From a virus: DNA of 59,264 bases. Positions 23,506 to 29,633 of this stretch are shown here, piece by piece. The stretch is from positions 1 to 59,264 of IMG/VR virus record IMGVR_UViG_3300009481_000013; one strand, 5' to 3'. The notes under the pieces are model-generated. The model made no database searches and was not told the origin of the DNA. It worked only from the letters and a program-made list of their open reading frames with translations. The translations under genes were made by a program, and so were the position numbers. Each line of letters begins with the position of its first letter. Position 1 is the first letter of the stretch.

Positions 23506-23583
23506 GGGCTGAAAGCTCAAGTGGTCGGAGCGCTGGTTTGAAACGCCTGAGATTAGAGGGTTCGAGTCCCTTTTAGCCCACCA
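23506..23583 (+). tRNA. tRNA-Phe(GAA)
   Basis: Acceptor GGGCTGA/TTAGCCC, A, CCA. D-stem GCTC/GAGC. Anticodon loop TTGAAAC with stem CTGGT/GCCTG (one mismatch). T-arm GAGGG-TTCGAGT-CCCTT. Shifting the loop by one would read TGA, but the Phe reading pairs better and the variable loop is short. Confidence 0.75.
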
Positions 23584-23587
23584 ATTA

Positions 23588-23669
23588 GTCTATAGTGAAC
23601 GATGGACGTTCAGTGCTCTCATAAGGCACGGAGAAATCACCACTGGTTCGATTCCAGTTATAGGCACCA
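23588..23669 (+). tRNA. tRNA-Met(CAT), elongator or Ile2-type
   Basis: Acceptor GTCTATA/TATAGGC, A, CCA. D-stem GAAC/GTTC, anticodon stem GTGCT/GGCAC with loop CTCATAA, T-arm ACTGG-TTCGATT-CCAGT. The variable region is 12 nt, longer than usual. A CAT anticodon could also be lysidine-modified to read ATA. Confidence 0.8.
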
Positions 23670-23720
23670 AAGGAGAAGGTTTTAAACTTTGCACTCCTTA
23701 AAAAATGCAAGGTTATTGTC

Positions 23721-23798
23721 GCGGGTTGGTGTAGTCCGGTCTAGCATTTTGGGTTCATGTCCCAAAGCCGTCAGTTCAAATCTGGCACCCGCAACCAA
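23721..23798 (+). tRNA. Initiator tRNA-fMet(CAT)
   Basis: CGCGGGT at the 5' end leaves the C1-A72 mismatch that defines bacterial initiators, and the anticodon stem ends in GGG/CCC around loop TTCATGT. The 3' end CGCAACCA is the same as in bacterial initiators and CCA is encoded. It should be formylated and used for initiation. Confidence 0.9.
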
Positions 23799-23852
23799 CA
23801 TCGAAAGCCGTAGATGTAGACTAGGTTTGACACTGGGAGAGACTGGAACTGT

Positions 23853-23930
23853 GGCGTGGTAGGATAACTGGAATAGTCCCCCTGATTTTCACTCAGGATG
23901 ATGCGAGTTCGATTCTCGTCCACGCTACCA
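23853..23930 (+). tRNA. tRNA-Glu(TTC)
   Basis: Acceptor GGCGTGG/CCACGCT (first pair G-T), A, CCA. D-stem GGAT/GTCC, anticodon stem CCTGA/TCAGG, loop TTTTCAC, T-arm GCGAG-TTCGATT-CTCGT. Confidence 0.9.
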
Positions 23931-23948
23931 AAACAAGGAGAAGACAAG

Positions 23949-24179
23949 ATGGATGATTTGGAGTTGTATTACCTCGAACGAGGAACGCGAATTATGAAGG
24001 TCAAGGAAGAAGCAAAGGTTCTTTTGAAGGAATACTCAGACATCCTTGAAACTTCTAAGCCAGAAATCAAGAGCAACCTTAATGAGTTTGCTTTAGAAGA
24101 GGCTGGTATTAAAATCACTGATATGGTGATTTACGATGAAGGCTCTATTAGTCTTGAATTTGGGAAGATGGTAGATTAA
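23949..24179 (+). CDS. Small acidic helical protein, 76 aa
   Basis: AAGGAGAAG precedes the ATG, 18 bases after the tRNA-Glu CCA. The first half is a charged helix and the second half beta-like (D-M-V-I-Y-D-E-G-S-I-S-L-E-F). Function unknown. Confidence 0.65.
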   Translation: MDDLELYYLERGTRIMKVKEEAKVLLKEYSDILETSKPEIKSNLNEFALEEAGIKITDMVIYDEGSISLEFGKMVD

Positions 24180-24180
24180 A

Positions 24181-24267
24181 ATGTTTAAGTGTCTTAACGA
24201 TTACCCTAGTGAAGTTCAACCTCAGCAAACGCTGGACGTTGTTCAATACTGTAGGGATATGGTCTAA
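24181..24267 (+). CDS. Possible 28-aa ORF
   Basis: The ATG lies just after the previous stop, and the frame ends inside the next tRNA. There is no independent support beyond the frame. Function unknown. Confidence 0.25.
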   Translation: MFKCLNDYPSEVQPQQTLDVVQYCRDMV

Positions 24268-24328
24268 CTGGTAAGACACTTGATTTTGATTCAAACCGAT
24301 GTGGGTTCGACTCCCTCTACCCCCACCA
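24253..24328 (+). tRNA. tRNA-Gln(TTG)
   Basis: D-arm GTCT/AGAC, anticodon loop TTTTGAT in stem TTGA/TCAA, T-arm with loop TTCGACT, encoded ACCA. The acceptor AGGGATA/TACCCCC has two A-C mismatches, unusual for a functional tRNA. Confidence 0.75.
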
Positions 24329-24332
24329 TTAA

Positions 24333-24408
24333 TGCCGATTTGCTTAGTGGACTAAAGCGGGGCACTCTGAATGCTCTATCATCGGTTCGAATCCGATATC
24401 GGCTGCCA
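24333..24408 (+). tRNA. tRNA-Gln(CTG)
   Basis: Acceptor TGCCGAT/ATCGGCT (T-T at position 1, as U1-containing Gln tRNAs tolerate weak first pairs), G, CCA. D-stem GCTT/AAGC, anticodon stem GGGCA/TGCTC, loop CTCTGAA, T-arm ATCGG-TTCGAAT-CCGAT. Confidence 0.85.
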
Positions 24409-24410
24409 CT

Positions 24411-24557
24411 ATGAATAAACTGACACCAGAAAAACTTGAAGAACTAAAAGAAGAGGGTCGCCAGCTCTCAAAAGAGTTAGATAAGCAAATAAGACAAATG
24501 TGGAACATTCCCGAAGAACAAATGAAAAGAAGGTGTAATTGTGGGAAATGTTGTTGA
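24411..24557 (+). CDS. Small helical protein with C-terminal Cys cluster, 48 aa
   Basis: ATG three bases after the tRNA CCA. A charged helix is followed by R-R-C-N-C-G-K-C-C, a compact Cys cluster that could bind metal. It overlaps the next gene by 17 bases. Function unknown. Confidence 0.45.
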   Translation: MNKLTPEKLEELKEEGRQLSKELDKQIRQMWNIPEEQMKRRCNCGKCC

Positions 24558-24846
24558 TATATTTAAGAATACTTTAAAGGAGCCAAAAGAAGGAAAAATT
24601 AAGCCTGCACATGAGGATGAAATTTCCATCTTAAATATGGAACAGATTCAGAGAATCTTTTATGAAGCTTTAATTTCGCAAGAAGAAAAGCCACCATCTG
24701 AAGAAGATTTGATTTCTATTTTGTGTTGGGCGCGTGAAACTACTATCAGAGTAGGCATTTTGAACTTGATTTACCAAGGAGAAGTAAAATTTAAATGGTG
24801 TAATAAAGAAAAAGATCTTATAGTTGAAAAAATAAAAGATAAATAG
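24541..24846 (+). CDS. Unknown protein, 101 aa
   Basis: GTG start with AGAAGG upstream. Mostly helical, with L-C-W-A-R-E-T-T-I-R-V-G-I-L-N-L-I-Y-Q-G-E-V. It ends five bases before tRNA-Ser. Function unknown. Confidence 0.6.
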   Translation: MGNVVDIFKNTLKEPKEGKIKPAHEDEISILNMEQIQRIFYEALISQEEKPPSEEDLISILCWARETTIRVGILNLIYQGEVKFKWCNKEKDLIVEKIKDK

Positions 24847-24850
24847 GTAT

Positions 24851-24939
24851 GGAAGTTGTCCGGCATGGACGAGGACACCGGTTTGAACCCGGCTGCGGCT
24901 TAATCTCCGTCAAGAGTTCGATTCTCTTAGCTTCCGCCA
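24851..24939 (+). tRNA. tRNA-Ser(TGA)
   Basis: Class II tRNA: acceptor GGAAGTT/AGCTTCC, G, CCA. Anticodon loop TTTGAAC in stem CCGG/CCGG, long variable arm with GCGG/CCGT, T-arm AAGAG-TTCGATT-CTCTT. Confidence 0.85.
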
Positions 24940-25013
24940 GTCCCAGAGAACTACTTGCTACCCAACTTGGACGGGAAAAAACGTAGTGACAGATTGGAGA
25001 GACGATCGCGAGT

Positions 25014-25097
25014 TAAGGGTTGGCAGAGTGGTTTAATGCGACCTCCTACAGGGAGGTGTCCCGAGACGGACCGTGGGTTCGAATCCCACACCCTACA
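25014..25097 (+). tRNA. Class II tRNA-like gene, odd anticodon ACA and no CCA
   Basis: Anticodon stem ACCTC/GAGGT is perfect with loop CTACAGG, which by position reads ACA. The long variable arm (GTCC/GGAC) suggests Leu or Ser; a one-base shift would read CAG (Leu). T-arm GTGGG-TTCGAAT-CCCAC. The acceptor is weak (5 of 7) and no CCA is encoded. Confidence 0.5.
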
Positions 25098-25107
25098 CTC
25101 ATTTTAC

Positions 25108-25199
25108 GGAAGGCTGACAGAGTCAGGTTGAATGTAGCGGGTTGCTAACTCGTAGGTTGTGAAAGCTTCCCAAGGGTTCGAATCCCTTGCCTTCCTCCA
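25108..25199 (+). tRNA. tRNA-Ser(GCT)
   Basis: Acceptor GGAAGGC/GCCTTCC perfect, T, CCA. Anticodon stem GCGGG/CTCGT, loop TTGCTAA, long variable arm, T-arm AAGGG-TTCGAAT-CCCTT. Confidence 0.9.
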
Positions 25200-25233
25200 A
25201 AAACAAGAAGCAGAACTTGTCAAATCTGTGTGT

Positions 25234-25311
25234 GCGTCGTCGGTCTCAATGGTGGGACATCACCCTTCCAAGGTGAACATCAGAAGGGTTCGATCCCCTT
25301 ACGACGCTCCA
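25234..25311 (+). tRNA. tRNA-Gly(TCC)
   Basis: Acceptor GCGTCGT/ACGACGC perfect, T, CCA. D-stem GTCT/GGAC, anticodon stem TCACC/GGTGA, loop CTTCCAA. Confidence 0.9.
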
Positions 25312-25314
25312 TTT

Positions 25315-25389
25315 GCGAGAGAGTATCTATGGTTGATTGTCTCGTTGCCAACGAGAAGCTTGCGAGTTCGAATCTCGTCTCTCGCTCCA
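25315..25389 (+). tRNA. tRNA-Gly(GCC)
   Basis: Acceptor GCGAGAG/CTCTCGC perfect, T, CCA. Anticodon stem TCTCG/CGAGA, loop TTGCCAA, T-arm GCGAG-TTCGAAT-CTCGT. Confidence 0.9.
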
Positions 25390-25392
25390 CAC

Positions 25393-25469
25393 GCCTTTGT
25401 AGCTCAGTCAGGTAGAGCGTTCCCTTGGTATGGGAAATGTCGTTAGTTCAAATCTAATCGGAGGCTCCA
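25393..25469 (+). tRNA. tRNA-Thr(GGT)
   Basis: Acceptor GCCTTTG/CGGAGGC, T, CCA. D-stem GCTC/GAGC, anticodon stem TTCCC/GGGAA, loop TTGGTAT, T-arm GTTAG-TTCAAAT-CTAAT. Confidence 0.9.
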
Positions 25470-25474
25470 ATATT

Positions 25475-25819
25475 ATGAAAGTTTTAGTTTGTGGCGGTAG
25501 GAAATACGACGATCAGGAATATGTGTCACAAGTTCTTGATATGATTCACAGCGATTATCCCATTACTTGCGTTGTACACGGCGCAGCAACAGGTGCCGAC
25601 ACATTTGGAGAATCTTGGGCAAAAGCAACCGGTATTGCTTTTAAACCCTACCCAGCAGATTGGGATACTTTCAAACACGCAGCAGGTTCAATCAGGAACG
25701 CTGAAATGCTAAAAGACAACCCAGATATCGAGCTAGTTATTGTGTTCCCAGGCAACAACGGAACCAATAATATGCGAAACAAAGCAGAAAAAGCAGGCAT
25801 TAACGTGTACTGCGCATAA
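25475..25819 (+). CDS. SLOG-superfamily protein (DUF2493-like)
   Basis: 114 aa from the ATG at 25475, six bases after a tRNA; the upstream extension would run through that tRNA. M-K-V-L-V-C-G-G-R-K-Y then V-H-G-A-A-T-G-A-D and V-I-V-F-P-G-N-N-G-T match the Rossmann-like SLOG/YspA pattern. SLOG proteins bind nucleotides or nucleotide-derived signals. No partner toxin or channel is next to it. Confidence 0.75.
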   Translation: MKVLVCGGRKYDDQEYVSQVLDMIHSDYPITCVVHGAATGADTFGESWAKATGIAFKPYPADWDTFKHAAGSIRNAEMLKDNPDIELVIVFPGNNGTNNMRNKAEKAGINVYCA

Positions 25820-25836
25820 CCCAAAAGGAGTAAAGA

Positions 25837-26097
25837 ATGGAAGAAGTAAAAGAAGTTCAGAAACAAGGGAAAACTTGGAAGAATTCAGCTTATAAAGCTA
25901 CATTTGAAGAAGCAGACGCTATTCGTATTGAACGCCTTCTAGAGCCTGGTACAGAGGCTAAGGTTAAATGGCTTGAATCAGAGAATAGGTTCGTTGTAAA
26001 GGTCCGTAGAGACCCCATTATAGAGGCATCTGAGAAGCTTTTCGGAGGCAATGCTAAAAAGAAGGGCAAGAATAAGAAGAAAGGTAAGCGCAAATAG
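25837..26097 (+). CDS. Small basic-tailed protein, 86 aa
   Basis: AAAGGAG precedes the ATG. The C terminus (residues ~70-86) is almost all lysine and glycine, suggesting nucleic acid binding. Function unknown. Confidence 0.65.
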   Translation: MEEVKEVQKQGKTWKNSAYKATFEEADAIRIERLLEPGTEAKVKWLESENRFVVKVRRDPIIEASEKLFGGNAKKKGKNKKKGKRK

Positions 26098-26099
26098 AC

Positions 26100-26128
26100 T
26101 TGACAAAAATAAAATGCTATGCTAGAAT
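26100..26128 (+). promoter_or_regulatory. Sigma70-like promoter
   Basis: TTGACA (26100-26105), 17 bases, TAGAAT (26123-26128), just after the preceding stop and 14 bases before tRNA-Ile(TAT). Confidence 0.75.
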
Positions 26129-26141
26129 GGGTAAGCATTGA

Positions 26142-26216
26142 GCGCCTAGGGAGGACGGTGTCCTCAGCGGGACTTATAATCCGCGAAAGTCGGCTCGTAC
26201 CCGAATGGGCGTACCA
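26142..26216 (+). tRNA. tRNA-Ile(TAT), divergent
   Basis: Acceptor GCGCCTA/TGGGCGT, A, CCA. D-arm GAGGA/TCCTC. Anticodon loop CTTATAA in a stem with one bulged G. The T-loop is CTCGTAC rather than TTCNANN. A TAT anticodon for ATA is rare in bacteria. Confidence 0.6.
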
Positions 26217-26232
26217 AAGAAAGAGAGATAAG

Positions 26233-26670
26233 ATGTCTAATACATATTTCATCACTACAAATCAGCATTTTGATTATGAAGAAGTGATAAAGTCAGTAAA
26301 TGACACTTTGAAGCGTCTTAAATATGACGATGTTGTTCACGTTTCGACAATAGATTTGTTTGATCAAATAAATATTGTAATGCCAGGAGTATCTTGTGCA
26401 TTCTTTATGATGTCAAAACGAAGGATTGAATATTCATCGCCACGAGGCGCCTTCGCGCAATGGTTGGTAACCTCTATCGAGAACGACATTGCACTGAAAT
26501 ACAACGGCTGGATGGGTGATGAGAACGAGAGATGGCGAGGAGAACATAATAAATATCCAACATATGAAAGTTGGATTGCAGCAATGACTTCTCATATAGA
26601 AGATAATGACTTGCGCTTTTTATTGTCTGAGAGAATGAGGCAAGAAGCACCAAAGAAAGAGAGCGAATAA
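26233..26670 (+). CDS. Unknown protein, 145 aa
   Basis: I start at the ATG at 26233 after GAGAGATAAG; the longer frame would run through the tRNA. The C-terminal half (N-E-R-W-R-G-E-H-N-K-Y-P-T-Y-E-S-W-I-A-A-M) is aromatic-rich. ATGA-type overlap with the next gene. Function unknown. Confidence 0.65.
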   Translation: MSNTYFITTNQHFDYEEVIKSVNDTLKRLKYDDVVHVSTIDLFDQINIVMPGVSCAFFMMSKRRIEYSSPRGAFAQWLVTSIENDIALKYNGWMGDENERWRGEHNKYPTYESWIAAMTSHIEDNDLRFLLSERMRQEAPKKESE

Positions 26671-26918
26671 TGAGTAAAGATTCACGAACGAAAACAGAAC
26701 GAAAGTATTACATTCAACATTTCAAGAAGCCAAACTGGCTTGATTGTCGAAAAATGAAAGGCGTTCAAGAGGTGTTTGGCAGCCCCGAACACGCAAAGCA
26801 AATGATGGACAAAGTGATGACGCATTTCAATGACTTTGTCCCAATGAACTATCGACTTGTTGAGCGAACGACCATCGTGATTGATGAGCCGCTTGAGAAG
26901 TTTGGAAAAGGTTGGTAA
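26670..26918 (+). CDS. Unknown protein, 82 aa
   Basis: ATG overlaps the previous stop by one base. Basic and helical, with S-P-E-H-A-K-Q-M-M-D-K-V-M-T. It ends five bases before tRNA-Arg. Function unknown. Confidence 0.6.
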   Translation: MSKDSRTKTERKYYIQHFKKPNWLDCRKMKGVQEVFGSPEHAKQMMDKVMTHFNDFVPMNYRLVERTTIVIDEPLEKFGKGW

Positions 26919-26922
26919 ATAT

Positions 26923-26999
26923 GCGCCGGTAGTCAAACTGGATTGGCACTTGATTACGGATCAAGATTAATGTGGGTTCGAGTCCCGCGCGGCGTGCCA
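26923..26999 (+). tRNA. tRNA-Arg(ACG)
   Basis: Anticodon stem CTTGA/TCAAG perfect, loop TTACGGA (A34 is expected to become inosine). Acceptor GCGCCGG/GCGGCGT pairs 6 of 7, G, CCA. D-stem GTCA/TGGC, T-arm GTGGG-TTCGAGT-CCCGC. Confidence 0.85.
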
Positions 27000-27005
27000 A
27001 ATATG

Positions 27006-27118
27006 GGGGGCGATAGTGTAAGTTGGTATGCACGCCTGCAAGGACGCTTGAGGAAGCGAGGATTAATTACCCTTGTGACTGCGGGAAGGTTTGTAGGTTC
27101 GAACCCTACCGTCCCCCA
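27006..27118 (+). tRNA. tRNA-like gene with ~32-nt insertion in the anticodon loop
   Basis: Acceptor GGGGGCG pairs with CGTCCCCC (one bulged T). D-arm GTGT/GCAC, T-arm GTAGG-TTCGAAC-CCTAC. Between CTGCA (27036-27040) and its partner TGCGG are 39 bases instead of 7. The last seven, TTGTGAC, would be a His(GTG) loop; the extra 32 hold a CGCTT/AAGCG hairpin. No CCA is encoded and the discriminator is not His-like. It could be an intron-bearing tRNA or a decayed chimera. Confidence 0.5.
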
Positions 27119-27136
27119 CTATTTCACGGAGAATAG

Positions 27137-27340
27137 ATGAATCTAAAAGATTTTAGAAAGAAGTATGAAGAGAAGCTCGGATACTTTCAAAAAGAAAAAA
27201 CAAACGCACGTTCTAAAGGTAGAGTTATGAATTGCAGGACTGCAATCAAGATTGTTGACGAACTGCTAACTGACCTTGGTGATCTAGAAGAGCACATTGA
27301 CGCTTCTTATATGGAATTTGAAGAACTAGTTGATGAATAA
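27137..27340 (+). CDS. Small helical protein, 67 aa
   Basis: ACGGAGAATAG precedes the ATG. Charged helix with an acidic C terminus. It ends four bases before tRNA-Cys. Function unknown. Confidence 0.6.
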   Translation: MNLKDFRKKYEEKLGYFQKEKTNARSKGRVMNCRTAIKIVDELLTDLGDLEEHIDASYMEFEELVDE

Positions 27341-27344
27341 ATAT

Positions 27345-27419
27345 GGACAGGATCCCGAACGATTAGGGTCTGGATTGCAAACCCAGTATTAGTGAGTTCG
27401 ATTCTCACCCTGTCTTCCA
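27345..27419 (+). tRNA. tRNA-Cys(GCA)
   Basis: Acceptor GGACAGG/CCTGTCT, T, CCA. Loop TTGCAAA in stem CTGG/CCAG, T-arm GTGAG-TTCGATT-CTCAC. Confidence 0.85.
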
Positions 27420-27436
27420 CTTGAAAGAAAAATGAG

Positions 27437-27709
27437 ATGAACAAAAAGTACCATCCACTACAACAGATTTACAAGGCAAAAGGTGATCGCCCAAGGTTTC
27501 GTTCAAATGAGATTGTCAAACTTCTTTTGAAGCTTGGACCATTCGATTTAAACAAGCTTCATAACTTTAAACTATCTGATGAGGATTGGCTCCAGTTTTA
27601 TCAACTCATTGGTTATTCGGTTGATGGCTTTGCAGAACTTAACAAGTCTCAAAATAATCCAGAAGTGATTGAAGAAGCAGACAGAATTGTTGAAGAGTAT
27701 GGGCTTTAG
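27437..27709 (+). CDS. Unknown protein, 90 aa
   Basis: GAAAGAAAAATGAG precedes the ATG. Helical, with W-L-Q-F-Y-Q-L-I-G-Y-S-V-D-G-F-A-E-L, a segment seen in several small phage proteins of unknown role (from memory). Confidence 0.6.
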   Translation: MNKKYHPLQQIYKAKGDRPRFRSNEIVKLLLKLGPFDLNKLHNFKLSDEDWLQFYQLIGYSVDGFAELNKSQNNPEVIEEADRIVEEYGL

Positions 27710-27713
27710 GTAT

Positions 27714-27786
27714 GCGCCACGCGACGGATTCGCAGATTCGGTTTCTACCCTTATCGTTCTAGGTTCGACTCCTAGGTGGCGTGCCA
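27714..27786 (+). tRNA. tRNA-Arg(TCT)
   Basis: Acceptor GCGCCAC/GTGGCGT, G, CCA. T-arm CTAGG-TTCGACT-CCTAG. Loop TTTCTAC. The anticodon stem has only two or three clear pairs and the D-loop is short. Confidence 0.7.
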
Positions 27787-27790
27787 TTTT

Positions 27791-27863
27791 GCCCTCTCTA
27801 AGGGATTTTAGACCTAGCTTTCCTAAAGCCGGTGGAACAGTTCGACTCTGTTAGAGGGTGCCA
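27791..27863 (+). tRNA. tRNA-Arg(CCT)
   Basis: Acceptor GCCCTCT/AGAGGGT, G, CCA. D-stem CTAA/TTAG. Loop TTCCTAA with stem TAGCT/AGCCG. T-arm AACAG-TTCGACT-CTGTT. Confidence 0.75.
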
Positions 27864-27876
27864 CAAAGGAGAACAA

Positions 27877-27975
27877 ATGACTAAAAAAGAACTCAAGAAA
27901 GAGAACAAGAAACTTAAGAAGAAGCTCGAAAAGCTTGAGAGATTTCGTCGAGAAGTTCAGGGAACTAAACGATGA
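27877..27975 (+). CDS. Lysine-rich helical peptide, 32 aa
   Basis: AAAGGAG precedes the ATG and it overlaps the next gene as ATGA, which supports translation. Its sequence is K-K-E-L-K-K-E-N-type heptads, a short coiled coil. Confidence 0.5.
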   Translation: MTKKELKKENKKLKKKLEKLERFRREVQGTKR

Positions 27976-28166
27976 AGAGAACTGAGTTTATAGACGGCAA
28001 GCCTGTAGCAGTTGAAGTTGATGTTGTAGAAGAGGCGTTCAACAAGTGGTGGGAACAATATTGTTTCTACAATAGTAATTACAATGCTACACTAACAATA
28101 CGCGAAGCTTATAAGGCAGGTTTTCAAGCTTGTCAAAATATTAACAACCCAGACGTAGGAATATAA
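27972..28166 (+). CDS. Unknown protein, 64 aa
   Basis: ATGA overlap upstream; it ends directly before the helicase start. E-A-F-N-K-W-W-E-Q-Y then R-E-A-Y-K-A-G-F-Q-A-C is a pattern common in small phage proteins. Function unknown. Confidence 0.65.
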   Translation: MKRTEFIDGKPVAVEVDVVEEAFNKWWEQYCFYNSNYNATLTIREAYKAGFQACQNINNPDVGI

Positions 28167-29633
28167 ATGAATGAATTTTTGAGTGAAGTATACGGTGATT
28201 TGGAAAAAGAACTTAAGCAAATTTGTGATTATGAGGTTCCAGAAAATTACGTAGCTCCTTTTAATCCAAGTTCAATGCAAATAAGTAGCGTTTTTCAATT
28301 ATTGAATAAGCAACATTTGGGTAATTTCTCCGCACCAGGCGCAGGAAAAACTCTTGCTGCTATTTTGAGTAGTTGTAAACTTGATGCTAAGTTGACCGTG
28401 ATCTTTTGCCCGAATAACGTGGTTGGAGATAATGGATGGGTGAAAGAGTTGGCAAAATGTCTCCAAGCGGACTCTTATGAGGTTCAGCTTAAGACTTGGA
28501 GTCCTGTTTGGAAGTCTAAAAATAAGCCAAGGTATTTGATTTTAACTTATGAAGGAGGCTTGCAAGCAGAAGATTCATCATTGCAAGCCAAAACTTTTCT
28601 AGAAGAAAACAAAGTAGATTTTCTCGTTTTAGACGAGATGCATTATGCCAAGCGCCGCTCTGAAGAAACTTCTGCTCGTCACGATGTTTTGATGAACTTC
28701 CGAATTCAAGCAGGAGAAGATAATCCAGATCTGCATGTTTTAGGGATGACTGCTACTCCTGTTGTCAATAATCTTACAGAAGGGAAACACACTATAGAAA
28801 TGATCAAGGGTGAAGAGAACGATTCTCTTGAAACGAGGAAAACCCTCGACAATGCCATGAAAATGCATCAAGAGTTTTCTCGTTGTAGTCTACGTGTTAT
28901 TCCAGATTATGAAATAGAATGCGAAGAATGTGATATTCCAATTAAAGGCGACTCACATTTGGAAGAATTTCTCTCTTTGGGAGATAATCCAACAGAAAGT
29001 AAGGTCGATAGATTACTTACTGAGATTAAAATGTCAACTATTTTGGAGAATCTTGTTCCAAAAACCATCATCTATACTCACTACGTAGATGGAATCGTTT
29101 CTTTGTTGAAAAAAGAAGTTTCTGCTGCTAATTGGACAGTAGGAGTTTACACAGGTGAAGATAAAAGTGGATTGGAAGGTTTTTGGAAGGGAGATATTGA
29201 TGTTTTGATTGCAAGTAGCGCAATTGCAACAGGAGTTGATGGTTTGCAAGACATTTGCGATCGTATTATTATCTCCAGTTTGCCTTGGACTAATGCGGGC
29301 TATCAGCAGCTGGTTGGTAGGGTTTATAGAAAAGGACAAAAGAAAAAAGTTGATATCTTTCGGCTTCTTGTTTATGTTACTGATCCAGAGACTGGCGAAG
29401 AACGATCTAATGATCGACGAAGAATGCAAATCATCGAAAACAAGGAAACTATTGCTGATGCTGTGCTGGATGGCTCTATTGGTAGAGACGCAGAGGAAAA
29501 AATCACTCAAAAGAAAGCAAAGAGAGCATTTGTTAAGTGGACTCAAAATATTGCTAAGGGAGACGTGAAGACTCATGTTGTTACTCCTCTTGAGCCAAAA
29601 TGGGATGCCACTAATCGAAAAGGTGATAAGTGA
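28167..29633 (+). CDS. SNF2-like superfamily 2 helicase/translocase
   Basis: 488 aa. Walker A S-A-P-G-A-G-K-T near residue 55, motif II D-E-M-H near 157, motif III T-A-T-P near 195, a second RecA lobe with I-A-T-G-V-D-G-L-Q and motif VI Q-L-V-G-R-V-Y-R-K-G-Q near 381, as in SNF2/SF2 ATPases moving on dsDNA. No nuclease domain is fused. ATGA overlap with the zinc-ribbon gene that follows suggests a joint function. A role in recombination, DNA processing or counter-defence is inference. Confidence 0.85.
   Translation: MNEFLSEVYGDLEKELKQICDYEVPENYVAPFNPSSMQISSVFQLLNKQHLGNFSAPGAGKTLAAILSSCKLDAKLTVIFCPNNVVGDNGWVKELAKCLQADSYEVQLKTWSPVWKSKNKPRYLILTYEGGLQAEDSSLQAKTFLEENKVDFLVLDEMHYAKRRSEETSARHDVLMNFRIQAGEDNPDLHVLGMTATPVVNNLTEGKHTIEMIKGEENDSLETRKTLDNAMKMHQEFSRCSLRVIPDYEIECEECDIPIKGDSHLEEFLSLGDNPTESKVDRLLTEIKMSTILENLVPKTIIYTHYVDGIVSLLKKEVSAANWTVGVYTGEDKSGLEGFWKGDIDVLIASSAIATGVDGLQDICDRIIISSLPWTNAGYQQLVGRVYRKGQKKKVDIFRLLVYVTDPETGEERSNDRRRMQIIENKETIADAVLDGSIGRDAEEKITQKKAKRAFVKWTQNIAKGDVKTHVVTPLEPKWDATNRKGDK

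Noticed and set aside
25159-25446. 95-aa plus-strand reading frame
   Set aside because: It runs across four complete tRNA genes (Ser, Gly, Gly, Thr), so the open frame is accidental.
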